The position numbers and the translations under genes were made by a program. From Verpa conica (Eukaryota > Ascomycota > Pezizomycetes > Pezizales > Morchellaceae), in contig JAUFSD010000019.1 of assembly GCA_033030425.1 (NCBI GenBank), positions 62,001-126,000 on the forward strand: DNA of 64,000 nt. The letters are read 5' to 3'. Below the pieces are notes generated by a model. That model was given only the letters and a program-made list of their open reading frames with translations. It did not search any database and was not told the DNA's origin. This document shows, in pieces, positions 47,297 through 58,719 of this stretch (the stretch's first letter is position 1; every line of letters starts with the position of its first letter).

Positions 47297-48988
47297 AGTT
47301 CAGCAGAAGTGATGAACCAATTCTTTTAGTGGTCCACCACTACATTATATACAACTCTGAGTATACACGATCGCCATTCATCCAGAGAAATCCCGGTTAG
47401 AACACCGATGCCCTAGGTCATCTCATTCTGCAAAATTAAAATCAATAAAAAATCTCGCTAAATTGTTTCGGCATATCCCATTCATACTAAACCGAGAATT
47501 AACCTCCTGTAGCCCTGGCATTCCCCCGACTCCCGAGCTTATTTTCCCCGCATTTGTTTTCTGGGTGTTTTTAGCCTATAACGCAAGATCTTCTCTTTCA
47601 AGTTCATTACCGGGCTTGAAGAACGGTTTTTGTAGTTGTTGCGTCGGACAACGTCCGTTGAAACCCGTTACTGTCCCTTGATATTTGACAAGGGTTAGGG
47701 CTAAAGCAATAACCTTTTAGCCGCTATGGCTCCGTGGGGTAATCTTTCTATTATAATACTTAGATCCACTACTAGCCGGGATTGGACTCTGCATTAATAG
47801 AGAGTAATAATTCAACGGCTCAGCGGAGTGGGGGGGACAAGTAGTTTTAGCGAGCTGCTCGGGGAAATAATTCCTTCACCGCTTTAACTAGTGTGGTACC
47901 TACTACATAAAAGTACTTTTATTTTTATTCCTTTGGACACTTTGGGATGAAATTCTCAGCGCATATTAATATTTGGTATGCGTGGGACAGATACAACAAT
48001 ATAGTGTGAAGTTGATAGCGTATATACGTATAGTCCCGGAGGACTACCCACAATCAGCCGAGCTTTGCATTCAACCATAATTCTCCTCATTGATCATGAT
48101 AACCAAGAATGAACGGAACTTAGAAGTCCCGAATTCATTGGCATGTGACTAGTTGGGGTTTTGGAAGGCTTGGTTGGCCGTAGCCTGACCCTCTGCCTAT
48201 AGATGGCCCGGTTTCCTACTGTATTCGTAGATTAGAACATTGGTTTTATCCGCAGACGCGTGAATTGGTTCGAAACACATGATATTAAAATCACCCACTT
48301 TCGATGATGGTTACTTTGACTAGCCAAGGCAGGCCCCCCAGACCCGGAGGATCATTACAGTAGTACACTGCACACTAGAAACAAACTAGCGGGAGTTTAA
48401 GAGGCCAGTTGCCCAAAAGTAGTTATCTCAACAGAGAGATGAGCTGGTACTATAATTTAGGTTAGAATGGCTTAACCAGGCATGGGTCTGTGAGTTAGTT
48501 AGGTAAGCACCCAAACGGGGCATATTGTAGTATTAGAGGGTTAACATACTAATAGCGAGTGATCATTCATGACAGATATTTGGACTTCCAGAGTGCAAAT
48601 CCCCGAGGAAATAGTAAAGTACCTAATTTATCTATGTATTTTTTGGACCCAGAACTGACTTCGGTGTTTACAACTCTCCGGGGGTCCCGCCGGGCCTTGT
48701 AGCGAGAACCACATCCCACGGTCGTTGCCCCCGATACCTAGCCCGTCCTCAACCCCCACAGGACGGGCTACAGATTATTGTATATTCAGTCCTCTAGTTC
48801 AGGACAGCCGTTCTAAATACTTACTTGGCCCAACCAGGTAACTCGAAAACACATAGTTTCGTGGTTATAGATAAGGTACACTTCATGTTAACGTTTACAA
48901 TTTAGATACCTATCTAAGCGGTTTCATGACTATTTCATAGATATATAAGAAAATTCCTTCCGGAGAGGGTAGCTTGAGAAAGTCATTC
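47297..48988. other. Intergenic, gene-free
   Basis: Promoter side of the GH27 gene plus about 1.6 kb of unassigned DNA. One strong perfect hairpin lies at 48739-48770. No gene was recognised. Confidence 0.5.
48739..48770. other. Perfect 11-bp-stem hairpin
   Basis: TAGCCCGTCCT (48739-48749) pairs exactly with AGGACGGGCTA (48760-48770) across a 10-nt loop. It is not next to any gene end, so a terminator role is not supported. Confidence 0.7.
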
Positions 48989-51639
48989 TCATACCCTTGG
49001 GACTTTCTCTCCAACAATCACTTGGCTGTCAATCCTCTTCCGCTTCCGCTTGACATCCTCCACGATGTCTCTCCACACTCTCCCTTCTTCCTTCTCATCC
49101 TCACTTCCCCAATATTTATCCTCGTCCGGCTCTTTTGGGCCTGCTTCTTCCTCGATAAACACCCGCTCTGTAGTACAGTAAGGTGCTTCGACACCTCTAT
49201 ATACATTTAGCGGGGGCTGACTTATCCAGAAAGCGAAAAGCTTTTTTTCCTCCTCTGATGGCCAATCAAAGAAGTTCTTGACTTCATTACTGGTGTCGCT
49301 TATAGGGCGAGGAATCCGCCGTTCAAGGTGCTCGTGAAAAAGCCTACTAACCGAGTCGTTGTCAAACTCATCGTCTAGAGAATCAATGCCGGAGATATAC
49401 GCAGGTATGGCCTGCTGGAGATGGAACAAGGTCCAAAGAATTTCAAAGGTCCTATGGTTAACCCCGGTTAGCCTTGCCTATCCTGATAAATTCTATATGG
49501 TGGTCTTGTACTCGTCGATTTTCCGGTCAATACGTGCCCACATCGTTTGCTTTCCGATCATCCACATTCTAATTGCCGAGCGAGTGCCCTCACCCACACG
49601 GGGATAGAAAAGTGGTTCATCGATCCCAGACGTCTTTATAGCCTCGTTATATAACTCTATTAACCGGTCCTTGAGGTCACTACTAACTAATATCGGAATA
49701 GCTATTTGCTGGTCCATAACACCTTGGAGAGTTTTTGCATAGACCATCCGGGCCGGCAAGATCTCCGCGTCTCCAAGAGCACACCCTAGAACAAAGAGAT
49801 CGTACGAGATTAGGGTGATTCTATAAATCCATTATAAAGGTGAGAGAATAGTTACTTTTCCAATCATATGATATTTCTTCAAAGGGATCCTCTAAAGAGT
49901 GATTATACCGGTCAATAACCTTCATAAAATTATTGGGATTAAAGTTCTCGTCCCAAGAAAATGTGGGAAGGTCATCGTATGTTCCTTCATCGTACATTTC
50001 CGCAAAATCATTGTAGTCGATTCTATCTCATCAAATCAACAAAAAATAAAGTCTTGGTGGGGGGGGGGAGGGGGGACGAACACGAGCTTTCCTTCGCGCT
50101 CCAACTTCCATGCAGCACAATGCCGAAAAAACAGCTCAAAGCTGCCAATCCCAAGCTTCCCGTTGGGACGCCCAATATGTTGTTTGACTGCATCAAGAAT
50201 TTTAAACGAGCATACCGGAACTTTCCCATTGGGTCCCTCTTTCCACCTTCTATAGTCAAATCTGCCAGGAGGTTGTACTTCCCCATTGAGTTCATTTAGG
50301 ACGACACGGCGGACCATTTCCTCTGCTAAACAGGCCACTCTTTTCACCTCTTTCAGACCTATTAAAGGCCCTCCATCAAGCTTGTCATTTGTCTTGTTTC
50401 GTCGCTGTCTGGGTGCCATGTCTTGCATATAGTAGTATAGGATACGTATCCCAAACCCACGTAACCCATATTTGAAGCATCGAATCTCCTGAGATGCACG
50501 CCTTTCGCCTAGGTGATGCCCATAGACGAGAAACGATGTAAATGTTGTGTAGCCAGTCTCCAGAGCTCTAGCAGCCCTCGGAAGCATTAACACTCTCTTC
50601 CCATCGAAGCCAATAGCACATGGATCAAGATCAAAATTCAAGAGAACCTGTGCGGGGGTCTGGACAAGTCTGAGTACTATCTGGATTCGCCGGTCCGGAT
50701 ACTTTCCTAGAAAGTTTACCGTCTTGCTATTTTTGATACACAGCCCTGCATTAACCGAATCTGTCCCTACATTCGCGCACCATACTTTATATATATGATC
50801 AACTTTCTCATTCGCCTCGTCCGGGCTTAGCCCATAGATGTATATATCCAGGTCACTCTCGGGGAAATCTTTTTCCATATCGGGATTCGTGCAGAGGAGT
50901 GTGTTGAAGGGCATGCCGCCAGCAAGAAAGACATTGTCCCAATTGAGGCCATTCAAACAGTTATTCGTAACGCGGTTAAATGTCTCGATAAAACGCTCAT
51001 TGGAAGGGAGTATCGAGAGGCTTGTAGGTCGCTTTTGGTCAAGAAAGCAGAAGGATGTGGATGGAGGTTGACGACGAGGAATTACAATCTCCGTGGGTGT
51101 ATGGTTTGCCGTGGGGAATATTGCTACGGAAAGTCTTTTAGAAAAGTCCCAATCGTGAAGGCCCCATGGTTCAGCTCACCTTTCGCGTCATCTAGGGTGA
51201 CCAACCCCCAATTCGTTCCATCTACCCTGAGCAATCTTTCATTCTTCTGAATCCATACATCCACTTCGTCGCCTTCTCTCTGCACATCGTCCTCCTCTTT
51301 CTTAAAGTTCATTTTTCTAAAGGAGCTGTAATGTATCCTCGGGTCGTTGATTATTGAGTCCCATAAATGGGTCGGAAGTGAATCAGTCAATATTTTCTCA
51401 ATCCCTCCGGCAGGATCCTCCCGGAGAGACTTGATTAACTGCGCAATGGCTAATTGTTGTAGGTTCGGTGTATCTACAGTATTTGTGAAAGCTGCGCCCG
51501 GCTCTTCCGCCAAAGCTTTGAACTGGGCTTGACGTGCTTGCCATACGGACAAGTGGTAAAGGAGATACTCCATAGCAGTCTCCGACAGAGACTGAGAAGG
51601 CCTCCAACCGGTGGGGCGGTTTGGCATAGGTATGGCCAT
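48989..51639 (-). CDS. Nucleotidyltransferase-fold protein of unknown function
   Basis: Five-exon model, 801 residues: 51639-51180, 51123-50082, 50022-49856, 49785-49512, 49451-48989. Introns are 56-70 nt; the second (50081-50023, donor GTTCGT) contains a C/T-rich run and is the least certain. Residues about 230-270 read WDNVFLAGGMPFNTLL...ESDLDIYIYG, the GG...[DE]h[DE]h signature of the polymerase-beta-type nucleotidyltransferase fold. A conserved block follows (LLNFDLDPCAIGFDGKRVLM-LPRAARALETGYTTF) that I associate with a family of large uncharacterised fungal proteins. The C-terminus is acidic and basic (EEKKLFAFW, VEDVKRKRKRIDSQV). The reaction, nucleotide and acceptor are unknown. The second Asp (SDLD) is present; a third catalytic acidic residue was not located. 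The N-terminal 150 residues are helical with no known domain. Confidence 0.7.
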
Positions 51640-53210
51640 ATCTGCAGGCCTTTATTGTACCTAGCAGGATAGTACCAGTGAGGGAAGGAATGGGCAGAGA
51701 GGCAAGGGCTATGGTGAAGGAAATAGACTAGGAATACTGTGACGGGGGTGGAAATAACAAAAGGGACTGGAATTGAGAGGTGAGGGGGAGTGAGAGAGTG
51801 TGGGGTAAAAGTACCTAGATGCGTGACAGTTACTCGGGGTGCGTGACAGGCCATTGGCTGCAGTGTGTTACTATCGGTACAGTAGCCCCCAAAGTGGCGG
51901 GTAGAGGATGTGGCTTAGGTTAAAGTGGCAACTTAGTAGTCCATACACTATCAAATCGCGTTTTCACCAGCATTTATATCACCACCGTGACGCATTTTCA
52001 TTTCAATATCTCTTTTGATTTGTTCCCATATTACTCAAATATGGCATTTCTGCCAGCACTAAGTCTACCGGACTTTACCACACGCTAGTCATGTCTAGTA
52101 AGTTTTTGCAAACCTCCCAACACAATGCAACGGTTTGAAACCCAATAACAAAATAGTAGATTATCATGAAGATATAAGGCATATGGCCCAGAAACTGTGT
52201 AATGAAGATATGAAATCCGTCAACCGCCTCAAAGTCTATTATTAGTATACATAAAGCAAAGACTAGCTACAGTGAGTACTGAGAACAAACGAACTAGATA
52301 CAGTGTCGGTAGTTACCCCTGAGTAATACAGAACGACAGATGACAATCGGAAACGGGTAGTGAAAAATGCAGGTACCGTATGATCTAGTTAAATTCGACC
52401 CGCTATAGCAGGGATTACCATTGTCTTGACCAAAGGGAGGCCTCCTTTCTAGTGCTTTGGATGTCAATTCTGCAAGTTTTGCTGCAAAATGCCCCTGCTG
52501 CATTAGGCCGGATTTAACCATATTATACGGTAGTACTGACTGCCCTGTCTCCCCGGGTTGATGCGGAGAGGCGCTGACTAAGTGGACCACCAACACTTTT
52601 GCGTAGGGAATATAGGTGGTGTCTGTGTGTTACTAGGTCAAAATATACATCAGTTTTTATACAATAAATCTTCCTGGGGTAGTACTTTTGAGGTGCTATT
52701 CCTGGGCTTATGGCAGACTGGTTCCTATAGGCTGCCGTCACATGCAAGTATCCCGTCTCTCTACACGCTAACTAATCTCGTCACATCCTCTCACTCGATA
52801 TTGATAACATCAAGCAGTAACCCTAACCCTGATGTATATAACCTTCCCTGCTTGCTCTAATTAACGTTGATCGTGGCTGAAGCTTCTCCTGTAGTAGTCC
52901 TAGTTTTCCTTGGTCTAGCAATTGTCTATGAAGGTAAGGCACAAAACAACAGGAGAGAAGAATAGGACAACGATGTAAAACGCCAAATTACATGTATTCC
53001 CTTACTCACCATGAGTGAGAGTAAACATGAGATGAAAGACCCCGCACCTGAACGAAAAACATAACTAAACCCCTATATATCACCTTAAAACCGACCCCAA
53101 ATCATCCAGAATTACCCCCTCTCCTCAGCGCCCCAATTCAAACAGATATTTGATCCAGTTTATCCAATATCTAATACCGTTAGCTCGGCTCGCTATCACT
53201 TAGACGGTAT
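51640..53210. other. Intergenic, gene-free
   Basis: Promoter of the nucleotidyltransferase-like gene and the 3' flank of the HeLo pseudokinase. Short frames only. A two-unit AACCCTAACCCT stretch (52818-52831) is too short to be telomeric. Confidence 0.5.
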
Positions 53211-54812
53211 TTAGCTTACGTTCTCAATATAGCTAGCCTCAACAGATGTATCGGCTTCATCCAACCCCTCTAGACACGAAATAGTGACCTCCATATACTT
53301 CTCCCCGAGTGTCAATGGCAACATCTCCCGAGCCATCTGTACCAAAATCTCCTTGACAGTTTTGCCGTCCTGACCCTCCAACCGCGCAGATTCCGGCGAC
53401 GCCGTCGGTTTCCCATTTGAATCGTAAACCACAAAAGACTTCCACAACGCAATCTCCAAAAGACACACTCCAAGACTATAAATATCGTGATCCATCCTAT
53501 AGACCTCATCCGGGAGCTCTCCCTGTCGTTCGGGATGTCTATAAATATTCTTCTCCCACGCGGTATCCCCCAACAGCGCTGTATTACCATCATTCGCGGC
53601 ACGAAACTTCTGAAACCCGACCAAGAACGGCGTTCCGATCCTCTGACTACTCTGCTGACGGGAATCAAAGACGATGATCGTTTCGGGTCGGAAGTTCTTA
53701 TGCACGAATTTCGCCGAGTGGATAAACGAGACGGTCCTGGCGAGCTGTTTGGCGAACTCGATCCTTGCATTTATCGAGTACGACTGCGCACCACCGACAC
53801 TCTGGGAGAGGAGGCTCCTGAGAGAACGCGGGTTCTCCAACTCCTTGGGAACCTTCAATACCATCTCAAGACTGCTGATGACTTTAGTATTGTTTTTGTA
53901 CGCCTTCGTGATCCCCGCACAGGCGAGGAGACCAAATGTCATCGGGTCGTCAATCGCCTTGAGTATCAATGCAAGCTCCTGCACATCCCGAATGGTAATC
54001 GCTGCACCGCGGCTGTTCCCATCACACGGTATTGAGTCAATTATGAGCAAGCTATTATCCTCCCTTGAGTCGTGGGTCTGAGCCGACGCATACTGTATCG
54101 ACCTCCTCTCATTCCAATACGTATTATCTGCGGTGAACCGTACAGCTTCCCGAATATATGCTCTCGTCTGCTTCGCCTTCTTTTCTTCCTCGGGAGTCTG
54201 CGCTTGCTTTGCTGCCTCTAGATCCGCAAACGCCTTTCGGAGCTTCTGTACAGTTGAAATAGACGTGTTGGTGTTGGTAGGCTCATCCTTGATCTTCTTA
54301 TCGATGCCTGGGAGTTTTGCGAGTAGTAGGAACGACGGTATCATAGATTTATGCAACGTTGCGAACTCTTGGATAGTCTCCTTTAGTCGGTTAAGTCCCT
54401 TCTTGCCAGGTCGGAACGCCGACTTGAATTGTTTAAAGAGTCCCCCTGACTTGCTGGAGATGTTGTCGATCCGTAAGCATATATCCTCCAACTTTGTACG
54501 TAAGCTCGCGATAACCTTCTCGAAGTATTCTCGGTCCTTGGGCTCAAAGTCTTTGTCGAGCTTTGCTATTAGTTCGATTTTGGTCTGCAGTGACATCCAT
54601 TGCAACCCGGCTTTTTGGGAGAGGTCTTCCAGTTCGCCTTCGAAGTTCTTGAAGCTCCGGAATTTCTCGAGAATCTGTCGGCCGCAGCTTGGGAAACCAC
54701 AAGGTCGAGTTAGTCAGTGCTAGGTAGCTGTGTAGCTGTGCTGTGAGGCCGAGCTCACTCACTCAATACAAATGATTGCTAGCCCCGGAATCCCCATCGC
54801 TATCTCCGCCAT
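53211..54812 (-). CDS. HeLo-like domain protein with C-terminal pseudokinase
   Basis: Two exons: 54812-54763 and 54687-53211, 508 residues. The 75-nt intron has GTGAGT, a GACTAAC branch and a CCCAAG acceptor. The first exon encodes MAEIAMGIPGLAIICI, the hydrophobic N-terminal helix typical of HeLo-like (prion-inhibition) domains; the helical bundle runs to about residue 200 with KFRSFKNFEGELEDLSQKAG and QWMSLQTKIELIAKL. Residues about 230-490 resemble a protein kinase C-lobe: ARIEFAKQLARTVSFIHS, FVHKNFRPETIIVFD, YRMDHDIYSLGVCLLEIALW. The HRD motif is HKN and DFG is replaced by VGF, so it should be catalytically dead. HeLo domains act as membrane-targeting death effectors in fungal incompatibility; here the pseudokinase may be sensor or scaffold (inference). 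A paralog lacking HeLo is at 58720-59867. Confidence 0.85.
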
Positions 54813-56036
54813 TGGATCCGAGTAAATGACCCAGGACCTCTAACGAATCTCGAGGTTTTTTTTTCCCCTTTCGTATACCGGCGAGTTCTTTCGTAGTGTG
54901 TGCGCGTACTTGGGAGAAGGTTGACGAGGAAGAAGAGGACAAAAACAATAAAAGAATACCGTATTATCTCTTGGACCATAATACATATGCAAGCTGTGTA
55001 TTTGCATCCTTATTTTAGACCCGCATGAGACAGAAAGCGGGGCTGGGGGTGTGGAAGAAACACGACGTGGACAAATCGAACTTGGCTGAAAAAGTATGAT
55101 ATGGCACACAAGGCGACAAAACCACGAACCTAAGCGCGCCCAATGGCTGATGGGCTGCCTAGGTATCCACATGCGACAGTGCGCGCCTTGAACGGATACC
55201 TTCCGCCTTGAGTTTGACTCAATGGATGGAGGATCGTGAAGCTGTAGAGTATATGTAGTACTGGGTATACGTTTAGCCGATGCTGGTGGGGCTGAGCGAA
55301 ACAGGTAGGGTTGCAGCCACAGGATACATTTGTAGGACTTGGATAGCCTGTGCCAGTAAATAAACCAGTGCAGATGGGTTCAACGTGCAGGAATCTGATA
55401 AGATTACAACAGTACTCACGGTCACGTGGCTGATCTTCGTGTCTAGCATACCAATAGTCCATCACATGACCAACATTAAACCTAGCATCGTGAGTATCCT
55501 TACAGTAGGATCTTATCAGTTTACTGGCCCGTAGATATGTTCCTTTTCAGTATACATATAAACGGGTTTTGGCAACGGGTGGTGATAGATTCATATGATA
55601 TCACTCGGTTGCGTTACTCGCACTAGTAATACTTCGGGTCAAGCGAGTGGATGACTTGATCATAGATACAAATACTCCAAGCCAATAGTACATGTATGTT
55701 CAAGCTCCAGCACGCTCTAGAGTTCTCAATTCACCATGACAGCATCGCCTCTCATTATCACATCCATTACAACCAAGGTCTCACAATACCCTGGCATACA
55801 CATAAAGCACCCGCGGGACACCCGATTAAAACAAAAGTAAACCAGTCTTAATATAAAACATACACAAAATGAATTGAAGCTCCAGGCCTCCTACCAACCT
55901 CCCTTCATAATTTCTCAAAGAAAAAGCCGTAAAAAGAATAATATGTACGTGTAAGGGAATCGGGCATTATCCCCCGCTAAAAGTAGAGAAACTTCAAGTA
56001 TATATAGTATAAACTAACCCCCTCAATTCAAGAATC
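54813..56036. other. Intergenic, gene-free
   Basis: Promoter of the HeLo pseudokinase gene and the 3' flank of the Ipk1-like gene. No gene, RNA or repeat was recognised. Confidence 0.5.
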
Positions 56037-57443
56037 CTACTCTTCACCAGTCCTACAGTTCCTCGATTGTCCCTTGCCTGTATACCATCCACCCATTCGC
56101 AGCCGTCTTTCAACGTCCCGCCAATAAACCGCTCTCCCCCCCTCTCCACCCTTCAGGTCCAAATCTCCGATTTTGCAATCAATCTTCGCCTCCATACCTC
56201 TACCTCGTCTTTTCCGGACCCACACTTTCAAGAATAAAGAGCAGTCTCGTAACGTCATGGCGGTCCAAATATCATCTTCATCTGCGATGATTGCTTCGTA
56301 CTTCTCGCCAGTTGCCATACCGGCGCGTCGCAATTCTTCTTCGGATGGTAGGGTCTCATTCTCGCCCATTAGTTGTAGCGTAGCAGATGTAAATACCCCC
56401 CGTGAGCCAAACCTTGATTGCAGCTGTGTCAGGAGTGGAATGACCGGTGAGGTCCTAAAGAAGTTTGTGAGTAGGGTGACTAGTGAGTTTGACAGCGCCG
56501 CTGCGAGTTGTTCGTTGATATTGGGTGGTAACGGAGACCCATCTTCATTTTCCTCGTCATCGTCATCGGAAGGGGGAGTTGGGTCAGCAATCATGACGGC
56601 ATTATCCATATTCACAATTGCGAAAGTTGCCTTTTCAATGCGTGCTGGATCTCCGGAGGAGAGATCGAGTGGACAAAACTCTGCAGCTTCAGGCTCGTGC
56701 TCTTCTTCCTGTGGCCCATGGCGCTCCCGGTTCTTGTGGGACTGCATCAAACGCACGGCACAAGTTCGGCACAATTTCCAGTTTGCCGGAGCATTCGGGG
56801 ACTGTGTTAACCATTTTGGTTTGAACTCGATCATGGCCATATCCTTCCAGATTTCACCCTCATCCTCCCCCTCCATGTCTACATCTTCATCTTCATCCAT
56901 TTCAGAACTGCGGCGTGGTGGAACCGGGGGGTAGAGATAAAGGTAGTTGCCACAACTCATGTCCTCTACAAGGAGCCCCCAGGGTTCTTTTTCATCCAAG
57001 AGGCGTCGCTTCTTTGTCGGCGGGTTAACAGGACGCCCAGCCCAGTCAGTTGGCTCGTCCTCATTGATTGTTGTGAGAAGTGTGTTTAGCGCCGGGATTA
57101 AAAATGATGAAAGGGCAATAATTTCGGTGCGCATTAGGTATTCACCCATAAGTGGGCCAAACCGGCCGTGCAGGTGGTTGTGCAACTTTTGAGTGGTCGG
57201 TGATCCGGGCAGAAGCTTCCGAAGCCGAAGAAGATACGGCTTCTGGGTTAGAGTTAGATAGTCAGAATAGAAGCAGAAAACAGAGGAGAGGGAACGACGA
57301 ACGAAGAATGAGTCTGCTCCCACATACCGGTACAGGACGTTGTTGGCTCCTTCACTGAAGTACTCCCAGTCATCAGGATCGTCCAGGACACGGTTAGGCA
57401 CAGGAGGAGGGACAACTGCTGAAAGTGCAGCAGGGGAAGCCAT
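56037..57443 (-). CDS. IPK1: Inositol-pentakisphosphate 2-kinase (Ipk1 family)
   Basis: Ipk1 makes phytate (InsP6) from InsP5 using ATP, in the nucleus. Two exons are preferred: 57443-57324 and 57242-56037, 441 residues. The 81-nt intron (GTGGGA donor, TCTAACTC branch, ACCCAG acceptor) has no stop and is a multiple of three, so a naive frame reads through to 468 residues. Splicing joins WEYFSEGANNVLYRY directly to KPYLLRLRKLLPG, restoring the family order. Family landmarks are the N-terminal GxxN-type ATP loop, LRLRK, GLLVEDMSCG, the substrate-site lysine motif IEFKPKW, paired cysteines (CRTCAVR) before an acidic insert, DLSSGDPARIEKA, FTSATLQLMG, TLRDCSLFLKV and DLDLK near the end. Low-complexity acidic stretches (about residues 155-175 and 270-280) are ordinary in fungal orthologs. 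No breaks are seen. Confidence 0.88.
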   Translation of the reverse strand: MASPAALSAVVPPPVPNRVLDDPDDWEYFSEGANNVLYRYVGADSFFVRRSLSSVFCFYSDYLTLTQKPYLLRLRKLLPGSPTTQKLHNHLHGRFGPLMGEYLMRTEIIALSSFLIPALNTLLTTINEDEPTDWAGRPVNPPTKKRRLLDEKEPWGLLVEDMSCGNYLYLYPPVPPRRSSEMDEDEDVDMEGEDEGEIWKDMAMIEFKPKWLTQSPNAPANWKLCRTCAVRLMQSHKNRERHGPQEEEHEPEAAEFCPLDLSSGDPARIEKATFAIVNMDNAVMIADPTPPSDDDDEENEDGSPLPPNINEQLAAALSNSLVTLLTNFFRTSPVIPLLTQLQSRFGSRGVFTSATLQLMGENETLPSEEELRRAGMATGEKYEAIIADEDDIWTAMTLRDCSLFLKVWVRKRRGRGMEAKIDCKIGDLDLKGGEGGRAVYWRDVERRLRMGGWYTGKGQSRNCRTGEE

Positions 57444-58005
57444 AATACTAGCTAATCAAGGAATTTAAGGAAGTGTGGGGGGAGGGCTTCAATAGCGACT
57501 CCAGTCTTGGCACGAGTGAGATTCCGGATAATGGCTAGACAGAATGTGAACAAAATCGATAAATTTCGATGGTGGATAAGAAGGGTAACGTTGTGAGATT
57601 ACAGGTGATGGGGGGTGTAGATGGGAATATAGGAGAGGAGGAGGAGATGGAGATAGGGATGGAGATGGGGTAAATAAAGGTGTAGACGAGGGAAATATGG
57701 ATGGAGAGGATGGAGAAGGGAGAGGGAGAGGGAGAGGGAGAATACAGAGTGATGGAACAAATAAAGGTAAAGAGATGAAGGTAAAGCAGGTGATGACAGA
57801 CTGGTGGTATAGATGGATAAAGCAGGTGAAGAGAGAACAAACGTTGAGTCAGAGGAGAGATGTGAGACAGAGAAGAGGTGTGGGGCAGAGAAGAGAAGAG
57901 GTGAGACAGAGTAGAGAAGAGGGACAGAGAAGAAGGAAAGAAGGGAAATGCAGAAACAAACGTTAACCAGACAAACAAAGGTGACTGAATTGGGCTAAAT
58001 ACCAC
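57444..58005 (-). promoter_or_regulatory. Long CT-rich (polypyrimidine) promoter/leader of IPK1
   Basis: Directly upstream of the IPK1 start the coding strand is almost pure C/T for about 400 bases (purine-rich GGAGAT/GAGAGG repeats on the plus strand, about 57545-57960). CT-rich tracts near transcription starts are common in filamentous fungi, but this one is unusually long. A 156-codon frame on it (57535-58005) is an artefact of the composition. Confidence 0.6.
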
Positions 58006-58719
58006 GCACCCTTCCCTGTTTCACCCGCCAGAGACGTGATCCAGCGTGACATTGTACCGGGTAACCCCCCCCAGAGCATCTTCCCCGCCTGCATGCGACG
58101 TCACACCCCCTTGGCATCTGTGCCCCTGCTGTGTCAGCCACGACGATCATCGATCCACCGATCGCTGCTGCTGCCACCCTCCCATCCTCCGCATGATCCA
58201 GCAAGGAAGACGCTGTCAGTAGCTCGCTTGGGAGCCAGCATGGAATAACATGGTCACGTGACCCTAAATACACGTACCTGTTGATCGAGAACTCGTATTG
58301 TTCCTTTGCACTGTTCTCTATCCCCGCGATCCGTCGCCAGGCATCTGAAACAATATATTAACGCCAAGAACATCCCCCTGGGAACATCGCGCGATGAGTG
58401 CGGCAATTTCGTCCATGTGCCGATGTCACTAGCTATCTTGATGCTCTTCCCGTAGTAAAATGCTTAATCTACGATCGCGTCCGGCTGACTAGGGAACGCC
58501 CATGATAAGATGCGGCTCTCCCGTGGCACACGTGGTGGTAAGTCATCCGCTCGACGAAACGATCATTGCCCACGTTATACCATAAAGAAATACATAGAGA
58601 TTACAAAAAGACTTCTGCACCTCAATTTTAATCCCTTCCCACTTGCTTAAATTTTCGTGTTTAGTCTGAGGTTAGAGGACTACCCCCTCTAGCTTGTCTA
58701 AAATCTAAAACCTTAGTTC
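58006..58719. other. Intergenic, gene-free
   Basis: More GC-rich than its surroundings, between the CT-rich IPK1 promoter and the 3' end of the pseudokinase paralog. No gene was recognised. Confidence 0.5.

Noticed and set aside
48346..48360. GGAGGATCATTACAG resembling the 18S rRNA 3' end
   Set aside because: The match is about 10 bases only; no conserved 18S sequence precedes it and no ITS/5.8S follows.
27303..52831. Two-unit AACCCT stretches near 27303 and 52818
   Set aside because: Two units are expected by chance and give no evidence of interstitial telomere.
53487..54723. Long plus-strand frames of 135-196 codons
   Set aside because: They lie opposite the well-supported HeLo pseudokinase exon and show no domain.
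56173..56934. 253-codon plus-strand frame
   Set aside because: Shadow of the IPK1 gene; the serine-rich run is the complement of its acidic codons.
57535..58005. 156-codon hydrophobic frame on the minus strand
   Set aside because: It is a translation of the CT-rich IPK1 leader; the Ser/Leu/Phe/Pro composition comes from C/T runs.
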